Assembly: GCA_021774795.1 (NCBI GenBank)
Contig: JAJFIR010000031.1
Span: 372,001-436,000, forward strand
DNA: 64,000 nt
Direction: 5' to 3'
Source: Emcibacteraceae bacterium
GTDB lineage: Bacteria; Pseudomonadota; Alphaproteobacteria; Sphingomonadales; Emcibacteraceae
Positions within the stretch are counted from its first letter, which is position 1. Every line of letters starts with the position of its first letter. The translations under genes were made by a program, and so were the position numbers. Below are positions 55,782 through 64,000 of the stretch, piece after piece. A model generated the notes under the pieces. The model was not told the DNA's origin. It saw only the letters and a list, made by a program, of their open reading frames with translations, and made no database searches.

Positions 55782-56660
55782 ATGGCTAACCTCAAAGACC
55801 TCAGAAACCGAATTGCAAGTGTGACTTCGACGCAGAAGATCACCAAAGCGATGAAAATGGTTTCTGCATCAAAGCTTAAAAGAGCGCAGGACGCTGCTGA
55901 AGCGGCGCGGCCCTACGCAGAGCGTATGGAAAATGTCTTATCTTCGCTTGCGTCCAGCATGAAGGGACAAGTTGGTGGTCCTAAATTACTTGCGGGTACG
56001 GGCAGTGATCAAAAACAGTTGATTATCGTTGCCACTTCTGAACGTGGCTTATGTGGCGGCTTTAATACGAATATTGTTAAAGCGGCGAAAGCAAAAATCA
56101 ATGCGCTAATTCAAGACGGTAAAGATGTGACAATTATAACCATTGGTAAAAAGGGTGCTGGCGTTCTTAAACGTGAATATTCTGACAAAATGATCGAACA
56201 TTTTGATTTATCTCATGTGAAGAATCTTAATTTTGATGATGCATCACCAATATCGGCTCGAATAATAGAGAAATATGAAGCGGGCGATTTTGATGTTTGC
56301 ACGCTTTTCTTTGCCAAATTTATTAATGTTCTCGTTCAGGAAGTAACGCCACTTCAGCTTATACCTGCATCTATTGATGAAGAAAATAGCACGGACCTTG
56401 GTGGTGCCTGTTACGATTATGAACCAGATGAAAATGAAATTTTGGAAGAATTGTTGCCGCGAAATGTGGGTGTTCAGCTTTTCCGCGCGTTGCTTGAGAA
56501 CGCAGCCAGTGAACAAGGGTCTCGTATGACGGCGATGGATAATGCGACCCGCAATGCTGGCGAAATGATTGATAGCTTGCGCACGACGTATAACCGTTCG
56601 CGTCAGGCTGTGATTACAAATGAATTAATAGAAATTATTTCGGGCGCAGAAGCGCTTTAA
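55782..56660 (+). CDS. atpG: ATP synthase F1 gamma subunit AtpG
   Basis: The 292-residue central rotor subunit has the N-terminal helix LKDLRNRIASVTSTQKITKAMKMVSASKLKRAQ, the core segment ERGLCGGFNTNI and the C-terminal helix (TAMDNATRNAGEMIDSL, YNRSRQAVITNELIEIISGAEAL). All match gamma subunits. AGGA precedes the ATG by 9 nt. It is 28 bp after atpA and 43 bp before atpD. Confidence 0.98.
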   Translation: MANLKDLRNRIASVTSTQKITKAMKMVSASKLKRAQDAAEAARPYAERMENVLSSLASSMKGQVGGPKLLAGTGSDQKQLIIVATSERGLCGGFNTNIVKAAKAKINALIQDGKDVTIITIGKKGAGVLKREYSDKMIEHFDLSHVKNLNFDDASPISARIIEKYEAGDFDVCTLFFAKFINVLVQEVTPLQLIPASIDEENSTDLGGACYDYEPDENEILEELLPRNVGVQLFRALLENAASEQGSRMTAMDNATRNAGEMIDSLRTTYNRSRQAVITNELIEIISGAEAL

Positions 56661-56670
56661 GATAGATTGA

Positions 56671-58128
<1,458 letters not shown>

Positions 58129-58148
58129 TTTAGAAGGACTTAATTGGC

Positions 58149-58559
58149 ATGGCCGATAAACTTCATTTTGAACTGGTGTCCCCCGCTAGGTTACTTATGT
58201 CAGCTGACGTTGATATGGTTATTGTACCGGGCACAGAAGGCGATTTTGGCGTCCTTCCGCTTCACGCGCCTGTCGTATCTACGCTTCGTACGGGCATTAT
58301 TGAAGTGCATAATGGCAGCGATGCGGAGAAGCTTCTTGTTGTAGGTGGTTTTGCCGAGGTAAATTCAGAAGGTCTTACGATCCTGGCCGAATTGGCGAAA
58401 CCTTTGTCGGAAGTAGATAAAGCAGCTTATGAAGCAGAACTTAAAAACCTGCAAGAAGATGTTCAGGACGCCAAAGATGATGATGGTAGACTGCACGCTA
58501 AAAAAGCTCGTGACCAAGTTCAATTAATTATTGAAGTATTGGACCGCGAAGCCGCTTAA
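58149..58559 (+). CDS. atpC: ATP synthase F1 epsilon subunit AtpC
   Basis: The 136-residue epsilon subunit has the N-terminal beta-sandwich (LHFELVSPARLLMSADVDMVIVPGTEGDFGVLPLHAPVV) and the C-terminal helical hairpin that regulates ATP hydrolysis (here short, ending QLIIEVLDREAA). It is 20 bp after atpD and is followed by a clear terminator. Confidence 0.97.
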   Translation: MADKLHFELVSPARLLMSADVDMVIVPGTEGDFGVLPLHAPVVSTLRTGIIEVHNGSDAEKLLVVGGFAEVNSEGLTILAELAKPLSEVDKAAYEAELKNLQEDVQDAKDDDGRLHAKKARDQVQLIIEVLDREAA

Positions 58560-58580
58560 GATCAGCTAGAAAAAAAAGGA

Positions 58581-58617
58581 AGCCTTGTGAATAAATAAAG
58601 TCGCAGGGCTTTTTTTA
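58581..58617 (+). terminator. Intrinsic terminator of the atp operon
   Basis: AGCCTTG pairs with CAGGGCT (7 bp, one G-U) around a 16-nt AT-rich loop and is followed by TTTTTTT. It starts 22 bp after the atpC stop. Confidence 0.85.
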
Positions 58618-59682
58618 TGGCCCCGGGTTAAATACCGGTTGACCCCAGGCATAATATTCTTCAAATCCACCCTCATGAATGGCTCGGGTGTAGGTAATTT
58701 TAACGCGAAGATATAACATTGGTTCAGTCACGGCATATTCAGCACTTTCTGCATACGAAGTGCTGAATATTTTTCCTTCGGGGCCAATATACTCAATTTT
58801 AAACCCTTCTTTTGCGTCACGTACATATTTTCCGCGAAGTACGGGTGATTTCAATGCTTCGGCCGTCTTAATCGGGTCGACGGATACGGCGTAATAGTTT
58901 GAGCTGCTTTCGATTGTCGATAAATATACGCCGCTGCTGGCATAAAAATCGCCATTTGACATGGCATCCGTCATAGACGCTGGCGTAAGTTCAGTGGCGC
59001 GGACCATTACCCATCCACGGCCAGGATTAGAATGATTTTGAGACAGGGTCTGGAAATGGTGTGCATCATCAGAAGAAACGCCGTAGATCTTCATACCATG
59101 AGTTAGAAGATCATCCCACATTACTTCCGTTGAAACGTGATCTTCGTCACCAAAATTATGAACTTCGTTATGCCCGTTATAAAGCTCAAACATATAAAGG
59201 TCATGAGTGCCTAGAATATCACTTGCTCTGATGGCATATTCAAAATTTGGATGATTTAAAATTGACGTTCCGCCGTGCTCAATGGTGCCGTCAACATGGT
59301 ATTGAATGGATTCGGTAATCGTAGAGTTGATATCGGTATTCCATGGAACCAGATCTTCGATGTTCATAGCGGTGGTATGGACGACAAGGTCTTCATCGGT
59401 TACTTCTTCGCCGGGGACCAAAATAAAATCTTCTCTTCGTCCTTCGGGTAAGCTAACGGTAGCGGGATCGATAAATTGATTATGTTCGCTTAAAATGAGA
59501 AAATTATAACCACGATCCAGATACCATTTTGCGACTTCCTCTTTCGTCGTATCAGCGTGGCCACTTAAAGTTGTATGGACGTGGGTGTTTCCCTTAAACC
59601 ATTTACCAGCATCTTTTTGAGGCGGCGCATCACAAGACGCGATGAGCATAAACGATAAGATGGTAATATAGCGTGTAATCAT
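58615..59682 (-). CDS. PHP-domain lipoprotein (metal-dependent phosphoesterase-like)
   Basis: The 355-residue protein has a lipoprotein signal (LIASC, lipidation at C17). A PHP-type domain follows, with GNTHVHTTLSGHAD (H34, H36), LSEHNQF (E66, H67) and further histidines (HNEVHNFG, DDAHHF) as metal ligands. PHP domains hydrolyse phosphodiesters or phosphomonoesters. An envelope location is predicted by the lipobox. AAGGGG precedes the ATG. It follows the two membrane-protein genes 17 bp apart and may form a unit with them. The substrate is unknown. Confidence 0.8.
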   Translation of the reverse strand: MITRYITILSFMLIASCDAPPQKDAGKWFKGNTHVHTTLSGHADTTKEEVAKWYLDRGYNFLILSEHNQFIDPATVSLPEGRREDFILVPGEEVTDEDLVVHTTAMNIEDLVPWNTDINSTITESIQYHVDGTIEHGGTSILNHPNFEYAIRASDILGTHDLYMFELYNGHNEVHNFGDEDHVSTEVMWDDLLTHGMKIYGVSSDDAHHFQTLSQNHSNPGRGWVMVRATELTPASMTDAMSNGDFYASSGVYLSTIESSSNYYAVSVDPIKTAEALKSPVLRGKYVRDAKEGFKIEYIGPEGKIFSTSYAESAEYAVTEPMLYLRVKITYTRAIHEGGFEEYYAWGQPVFNPGP

Positions 59683-59698
59683 GTTTTCCCCTTCCTAC

Positions 59699-60562
59699 TT
59701 ATGTTTTGATGTAGTTTTCTCCTCCGCAGTGGCGATAAAATGATGCACATTGTGAGCACATAGAACCCAAGGGTAAAGTAATTACCGGTGCAAGTATGAA
59801 CAAGTGTACATAGGACGCTGTACCAAGCATTTCGCCAGAGAAAAACAGGTTAATACCAATTAAAGACTGATACAAGTATAATACGCCAAAGGTAATTAAG
59901 CCGGTCGGAACAATTATAGCGGCAAAGCTTAAAAACATTCGGAATGTGTTTTTTTCGGTAAGCCGCCACGATGCTAACAACCCCATCCTTTTTCCAATGG
60001 TCCTCGCGCATATTGCCAGAGTAAATCTGAGAAAAACAAGATATGTTAAAAGCCCGGTTATCGAAACAATTGATAAATATCTAATAAACTCCACGTCACT
60101 AAGCTCGAGAAAGTTAGAAATACTGTCATCAATATTTAAAAATTCAATAGTGAATGTAAGCATTATCACAAGTAGGGCGGCAACTGTTACGCAGACCCCA
60201 ACTAAAAAAAGCACCTTGGATATAAGCACAAAACTGCGCGTCAGGATCGGCCAAATCTTTCGGCGCAACAAATGTTCGGGACCTAACAAATATAAGCGGT
60301 GCCATAGTATGACGCATGGTAATGCCCACAAGTAAGTTGTCGCGATAAATAAAAAAAATGACAGGTTATAACCCGACGGCACTAATTCTAAAGAAGAGCG
60401 CGGTTCAAAAAAGGGATCCAGTAATCCCAAAAAGCCAGCGAGCGAGAACGGAAAGAAGGCGATATAAGAAATAAGCAAATGGTTCCACCTAAAGTTCCAC
60501 AGGCTAGAATACGATTCCTTGATGCTCGACTTCATACACATTATGGAACAATTGTTATTCAT
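59699..60562 (-). CDS. Polytopic membrane protein A of a tandem pair
   Basis: The 287-residue protein has about six hydrophobic segments. Its order of elements parallels the upstream neighbour: an amphipathic start (IKESYSSLWNFRWNHLLISY), a LLGPEHLL-type turn, and a charged region before the last pair of helices (GKRMGLLASWRLTEKNTFRM). No known domain is recognised. Possible starts are 60562 and 60535 (MKSSIKESY); the upstream stop is 1 bp before 60562. It probably belongs to one transcription unit with protein B and the PHP lipoprotein. Confidence 0.7.
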   Translation of the reverse strand: MNNNCSIMCMKSSIKESYSSLWNFRWNHLLISYIAFFPFSLAGFLGLLDPFFEPRSSLELVPSGYNLSFFLFIATTYLWALPCVILWHRLYLLGPEHLLRRKIWPILTRSFVLISKVLFLVGVCVTVAALLVIMLTFTIEFLNIDDSISNFLELSDVEFIRYLSIVSITGLLTYLVFLRFTLAICARTIGKRMGLLASWRLTEKNTFRMFLSFAAIIVPTGLITFGVLYLYQSLIGINLFFSGEMLGTASYVHLFILAPVITLPLGSMCSQCASFYRHCGGENYIKT

Positions 60563-60563
60563 C

Positions 60564-61391
60564 TTACACCGTTAAATCCATTTTTCGATTATGACCTTCT
60601 TCATCATAAGGCACAAGATATTTGTATATCTCCGTCCCCGCGGATAGCTGCAATGCGTAGGGCATTATATTTAAGGGCGCGAGCAGGAAAGATAATGACA
60701 TTGTTAGAGGCGTGGGTGAAGTTTGTGTGCCGATGTTTAGCGTCAAAATTAAAAGAGTTGGCAACATGATCGGCGCGTAACACGCGATGCCAATGAATAT
60801 CAGATTCCAATTATTATCCCGGGTGTAGTAGTAAGCGCTCTTCATCGGAAGTGTTTTTTGATTAAGAGCGATACTCACGAAAGTTGGTTGTGTGCGAAAA
60901 ACAGTTAGCAGTACGAACATCAGGATCACTGATGTAATGAGGCTAGAAATTACACCGCCACTGGTCGCGTTTTCGCCAGCCACCGAATTAATAATTACGA
61001 GCATAAGACCAAAAAGCAAACCAACGCATAAAATGACCAGAATAATAACCAACGCTAACGCAATCGAATATAAAAAGCTGCGGCCAAACATATTGATGAG
61101 GTCGCCTGGTGTTATTCTGAATTGATTTTTCGCCCCTAGCATAAATAGACGAAACAAGAAAATACCCAGCAATAGTAATAACGGCAACGAAATGATCATA
61201 TTTATCCAGACATTCGTGGACGAAAATTCTTCGTATGCTACTTTGACGGGGAAAAAATACTGTACGCCAAATAACGGTATAGCAACGAGATAAGACATAA
61301 TTAGGAACTGTTTCTTCTTATCGAAAAGACCAACATATGCGTTCTTGATGACTTTAATAACCGGAAGTTTGTCGTTTAAATCTTGTTGCAT
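60564..61391 (-). CDS. Polytopic membrane protein B of a tandem pair
   Basis: The 275-residue protein has about six hydrophobic segments: a short cytoplasmic start (VIKNAYVGLFDKKKQF), a FMLGAKNQFRITPGD turn, long helices LYSIALALVIILVILCVGLLFG and VILMFVLLTVF, and SAYYYTRDNNWN before the last pair. Matching positions with protein A (amphipathic start, L-G-x-x turn, helix spacing) suggest an ancient duplication. No function is recognised. It is 3 bp after rppH. Confidence 0.7.
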   Translation of the reverse strand: MQQDLNDKLPVIKVIKNAYVGLFDKKKQFLIMSYLVAIPLFGVQYFFPVKVAYEEFSSTNVWINMIISLPLLLLLGIFLFRLFMLGAKNQFRITPGDLINMFGRSFLYSIALALVIILVILCVGLLFGLMLVIINSVAGENATSGGVISSLITSVILMFVLLTVFRTQPTFVSIALNQKTLPMKSAYYYTRDNNWNLIFIGIACYAPIMLPTLLILTLNIGTQTSPTPLTMSLSFLLAPLNIMPYALQLSAGTEIYKYLVPYDEEGHNRKMDLTV

Positions 61392-61394
61392 CAG

Positions 61395-61871
61395 TTATTT
61401 CGCCAGGTGAGAAAATTTAACGGTTAGTTTTCTATAAATTTCTTTTTTAAACGGCACGATAATATCTTCTAGGTCGCTCATATCTACCCATTTCCAGATT
61501 GAAAATTCCGCGTTCTCAGTATCGATATTAATGTCTGTATCTTGGCCGTTAAAACGCATCACAAACCATTTCATTGTTTGACCGCCGTATTTGCCTTTCC
61601 ATACTTTACCATACAATTCATCAGGAAGATCATAGGTAAGCCAGCCTTCATATTCCGCTAGGATAGTCGTATTCGTAATCCCTGTCTCTTCTTCTAACTC
61701 CCTTATGGCCGCTTCTTCTGGACTTTCGCCATCATCAATTCCGCCTTGTGGCATTTGCCACGCTTCAATATCAGTATCTATCCGTTTTGCCACGAATACT
61801 TGACCTTTTTCGCTCAAAAGCATAATGCCGGCGCATGGGCGGTAAGGCAATTTACGGTTAATATTAGGCAT
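61395..61871 (-). CDS. rppH: RNA pyrophosphohydrolase RppH
   Basis: RppH removes pyrophosphate from triphosphorylated mRNA 5' ends and starts RNA decay. The 158-residue protein has the Nudix box GGIDDGESPEEAAIRELEEETGI with MPQGG before it, and the N-terminus YRPCAGIMLLSEKGQVFVA. VWKGKYGGQTMKWFVMRF is the family-specific strand. The ATG at 61871 overlaps the deacetylase stop by one base, so translation is coupled. Confidence 0.95.
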   Translation of the reverse strand: MPNINRKLPYRPCAGIMLLSEKGQVFVAKRIDTDIEAWQMPQGGIDDGESPEEAAIRELEEETGITNTTILAEYEGWLTYDLPDELYGKVWKGKYGGQTMKWFVMRFNGQDTDINIDTENAEFSIWKWVDMSDLEDIIVPFKKEIYRKLTVKFSHLAK

Positions 61872-63028
61872 TATTTTATTGGCTGACGATTTGCGATGGC
61901 AGAAACCGGTACCAGATCAATCCCTTTTGCCTTCAATGTTAAGCTCCACTGTGCGAGTTCCGCTACGGTTCGTGGTGTCGCACGGGCCAACCCAACCGCC
62001 GCACCGAACGTCGCAGCGGTCTTTTCCAATTCTCCTAATTGTCGCGTTATTTCTTCAGAAGTAATGACATTATCAATATAGCGATCGTTTAAAGCGCGAG
62101 GCATACCAATTCTTCTGGCAATACGGGCCGCCATACTAAAACGGGTTGAACGCGCATCAAGCAGCATGAGGCCGCGACCATGAATATCTTCTAGTATTGG
62201 TGTCAATGCTTCCTCTGATGCTGTAAATTTAGATCCCATATGATTGACAACCCCGACATATCCAGCAACCTGTGAAAGCAGCCAATCCAACCTTAGCAGA
62301 TTATCTCGTTCACCAAGGTCTACGATTAAGGTATGTGGACCTGGATCGTTATCAGGATAATTAAGGGGTTCGGTAGGGATCATGAGAAAAGCTTCATGAC
62401 CTTTGTTTCGGGCCTTATCCATCCAATTTTGTAGATTTCGGCCATAAGGGGAGAGTGCCAGGTCGATTTGTCCAGGTAGGTCATTTATCGCAGAATCGCT
62501 GCTCTTGGTATTTAGGCCGATATCTGTAATAAGTATAGCGATACGCGGTGTATCTTCACTTCCCTCAAACGGTCTTGCATATTCTTGCCAGGCAATTAGC
62601 CCGTCAGGTCCGAGCACGGGCTTCATCCCATTGTCGCCACTGATCAGCATGTTTTCATTGGGTGCTTTTTTGAGGGGCGTTTGTGTTTCACGCAACATTT
62701 CGATAGCGGGATCAACTATTGGTTTTGGCACAGAGGATATTGAACTGATTTCCTGTGGGGGTGTACTTTCGGATATGCTTATTTGGGACGAGGTTTCCTG
62801 ACTGCTACTATCAATTTCTACAGTCGCATCTGTAACAATGTCAGAAGGCGAACTCTCCAATCCTGGTTCAACAGCCGCGACAGGAGGTAGGGGGACTTCA
62901 GGATCTTCGGAGAAAGTAATCCATACAACCGTGAGGCTAAGTAATATTATGACGAATGCCCAAGTCAACATCAATGGATTTATTACCTTTTGATGTGTCG
63001 CTGTTTTTAATTCTGGTTCATCCGCCAT
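61871..63028 (-). CDS. Divergent polysaccharide deacetylase-family protein
   Basis: The 385-residue protein has an N-terminal membrane helix (about 18-38, LMLTWAFVIILLSLTVVW). A Pro/Ser-rich linker (about 40-120) leads to a domain with RIAILITDIGLN, EAFLMIPTEPLNYPDNDPG, VVNHMGSKFTASEEAL and GLMLLDARSTRFS. That matches the divergent polysaccharide deacetylase (DUF610-like) family found beside ctpA and rppH in alphaproteobacteria. It is expected in the periplasm, anchored to the inner membrane. Activity is unproven. It is 36 bp after the protease gene. Confidence 0.9.
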   Translation of the reverse strand: MADEPELKTATHQKVINPLMLTWAFVIILLSLTVVWITFSEDPEVPLPPVAAVEPGLESSPSDIVTDATVEIDSSSQETSSQISISESTPPQEISSISSVPKPIVDPAIEMLRETQTPLKKAPNENMLISGDNGMKPVLGPDGLIAWQEYARPFEGSEDTPRIAILITDIGLNTKSSDSAINDLPGQIDLALSPYGRNLQNWMDKARNKGHEAFLMIPTEPLNYPDNDPGPHTLIVDLGERDNLLRLDWLLSQVAGYVGVVNHMGSKFTASEEALTPILEDIHGRGLMLLDARSTRFSMAARIARRIGMPRALNDRYIDNVITSEEITRQLGELEKTAATFGAAVGLARATPRTVAELAQWSLTLKAKGIDLVPVSAIANRQPIK

Positions 63029-63064
63029 AATTATTATGATCCAAAGAAAATGAAGTTTTTGTTA

Positions 63065-64000
63065 TTAATTATTTCTAGCTATAGACATACCGCGTATTAA
63101 ATTGAGCGCGAAATTTAGCTGATAATCATCATTTGCCGTGGTTAGTCGTCTGATATCTTCTGTCTCCGTATCGGTTTCTGATACTTCATCATTTTCGTCA
63201 TTTTGATCATCATCTTCACCTTCAGTGGCCTCTTCTTCATCGGCGTCACCTGCATTTGGATTTGCAAGACTACCCCGTAAGCTCGCTTCGGTACGTCTGT
63301 TTTGATTTTCTTCACTTTCATTTAGGCTCAATTGTTCGACAACGACATCCGGCACTATACCTTCTCCTTGAATGGAATTACCCGACGGTGTGAAGTAATA
63401 AGCTGTCGTAAGGCTCATTGCACCATTGGTTGAAAGTGGCATAACCGTTTGTACGGAACCTTTTCCAAAGGACTGCGTTCCGACAATGACTGCTCTTTCA
63501 TGATCTTGTAATGCACCGGCAACGATTTCGGACGCGGACGCAGAGCCGCCATTAATAAGAACAACAAAGGATTTTCCTTCGATGCTATCGCCTTTTTGCG
63601 CATTATATCGTTGAATATTATCATCATTTCGTGTTCTTGTTGAAACAATCTCACCGCGGTCGAGGAAAGTATTAGAAACGGCAACTGCTTGATCCAAAAG
63701 TCCGCCAGGATTATTTCGAAGATCCAGAACCAACCCTTGCATATTCTCACCAAGCTCTTCCTTAATTTCGTCCAGTGCGTCGCGTAGACCGCTGGTGCTT
63801 TTTTCGGTGAAAGAAGAAATTCTTATATAACCAATTTCATCTTCGATGTGATGGCGCACCGATTTTACCTCGATGACAGCACGTTCCAATGTAACTTCAA
63901 TTACATCTTTTTCGCCTTTACGTACAATCGTGAGGTCAATTTCTGTTCCCGCTTTTCCGCGCATTTTATCGACGGCGTCATTAAGTGTTAGACCGTTGAT
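63065..64000 (-). CDS. ctpA: S41-family carboxyl-terminal protease CtpA (N-terminus outside window)
   Basis: The visible part is 311 residues and the frame continues past 64000, so the start lies outside. It holds the end of a PDZ domain (INGLTLNDAVDKMRGKAGTEIDLTIVRKG) and the S41 protease core. There SFTEKSTSGL, LVLDLRNNPGGLLDQAVAVS, NGGSASASEIVAGALQ (catalytic Ser) and GTQSFGKGSVQTVMP (catalytic Lys) are present. The C-terminus has a strongly acidic tail (ADEEEATEGEDDDQNDEND). These are periplasmic tail-specific proteases. The CtpA-deacetylase-RppH order is a known alphaproteobacterial arrangement. Confidence 0.95.
   Translation of the reverse strand: MNGLTLNDAVDKMRGKAGTEIDLTIVRKGEKDVIEVTLERAVIEVKSVRHHIEDEIGYIRISSFTEKSTSGLRDALDEIKEELGENMQGLVLDLRNNPGGLLDQAVAVSNTFLDRGEIVSTRTRNDDNIQRYNAQKGDSIEGKSFVVLINGGSASASEIVAGALQDHERAVIVGTQSFGKGSVQTVMPLSTNGAMSLTTAYYFTPSGNSIQGEGIVPDVVVEQLSLNESEENQNRRTEASLRGSLANPNAGDADEEEATEGEDDDQNDENDEVSETDTETEDIRRLTTANDDYQLNFALNLIRGMSIARNN

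Overview
The window is chromosomal DNA of an AT-rich Gram-negative bacterium, almost certainly an alphaproteobacterium. Four things point there. The F1 ATP synthase operon atpHAGDC stands without the Fo genes. The ileS-lspA gene pair is followed by a DUF3035 (BamF-type) lipoprotein. A TipF-like flagellar EAL protein sits beside cheY and cheZ. hisB and hslVU form a divergent pair, and ccoNOQP-ccoGHIS lies behind an FNR/FixK-type box. The order or family cannot be fixed from the sequence alone. No rRNA, tRNA, CRISPR array, prophage or insertion sequence was seen. The region reads as compact core chromosome with a few accessory genes.

Layout. 1-10400: end of an unknown gene, then tadA-mscS-GFA on the minus strand, divergent rluB-like and rsmD on the plus strand, mutL, and the minus-strand unit ribF-ileS-lspA-bamF-like. 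10660-13339: a motility module of cheY, cheZ (with a long acidic tail) and a TipF-like degenerate EAL protein. 13549-19605: a complete TonB2/TtpC-type energy transduction operon (DUF3450, long ExbB/TtpC, ExbB, ExbD, TonB, TPR protein) plus an extra TonB gene. Upstream of it is about 730 bp of gene-free, AT-rich DNA with Fur-like hexamer repeats and a phased direct repeat. 20336-29068: the microaerobic cbb3 oxidase locus ccoNOQP-ccoGHIS, flanked by two small unknown genes. 29203-34649: dapB, two SDR genes, nth, an EI24/CysZ-like membrane protein with a small lipoprotein, and a PfkB sugar/adenosine kinase. 34646-40712: the histidine genes hisB-hisH-GNAT-hisA-hisF-hisE-HIT on the minus strand, then hslVU with a probable heat-shock promoter.

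40719-46802 is the most accessory-looking part. It holds a lone cytoplasmic molybdopterin oxidoreductase, a divergent persulfide-dioxygenase-like MBL enzyme, a 47-residue Cys/His/Trp-containing small protein, a Bcr/CflA exporter and a stand-alone PP-loop protein. 46892-51536 returns to core genes (xerC, DUF484, fsa/tal, priA). A second asparagine-synthetase-like gene, lacking the amidotransferase cysteine, follows at 51533-53266. 53640-58559 is atpHAGDC with a clear terminator. 58615-64000 carries a PHP-domain lipoprotein, two tandem polytopic membrane proteins that look paralogous, rppH, a divergent polysaccharide deacetylase and a ctpA-type protease cut by the window end.

Working together: respiration (cbb3 oxidase, its copper and maturation factors, F1 ATPase), envelope transport (TonB system, LspA, BamF-like), chemotaxis and flagellar placement (CheY/CheZ/TipF-like), and DNA or protein maintenance (MutL, Nth, XerC, PriA, HslVU). 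No wholly new multi-gene system is evident. The most promising leads are the pair of unusual asparagine-synthetase-like PP-loop proteins, the repeated CheY-docking-like motifs in the CheZ tail, the Mo-enzyme/MBL/small-protein cluster, and the long regulatory region in front of the TonB operon.
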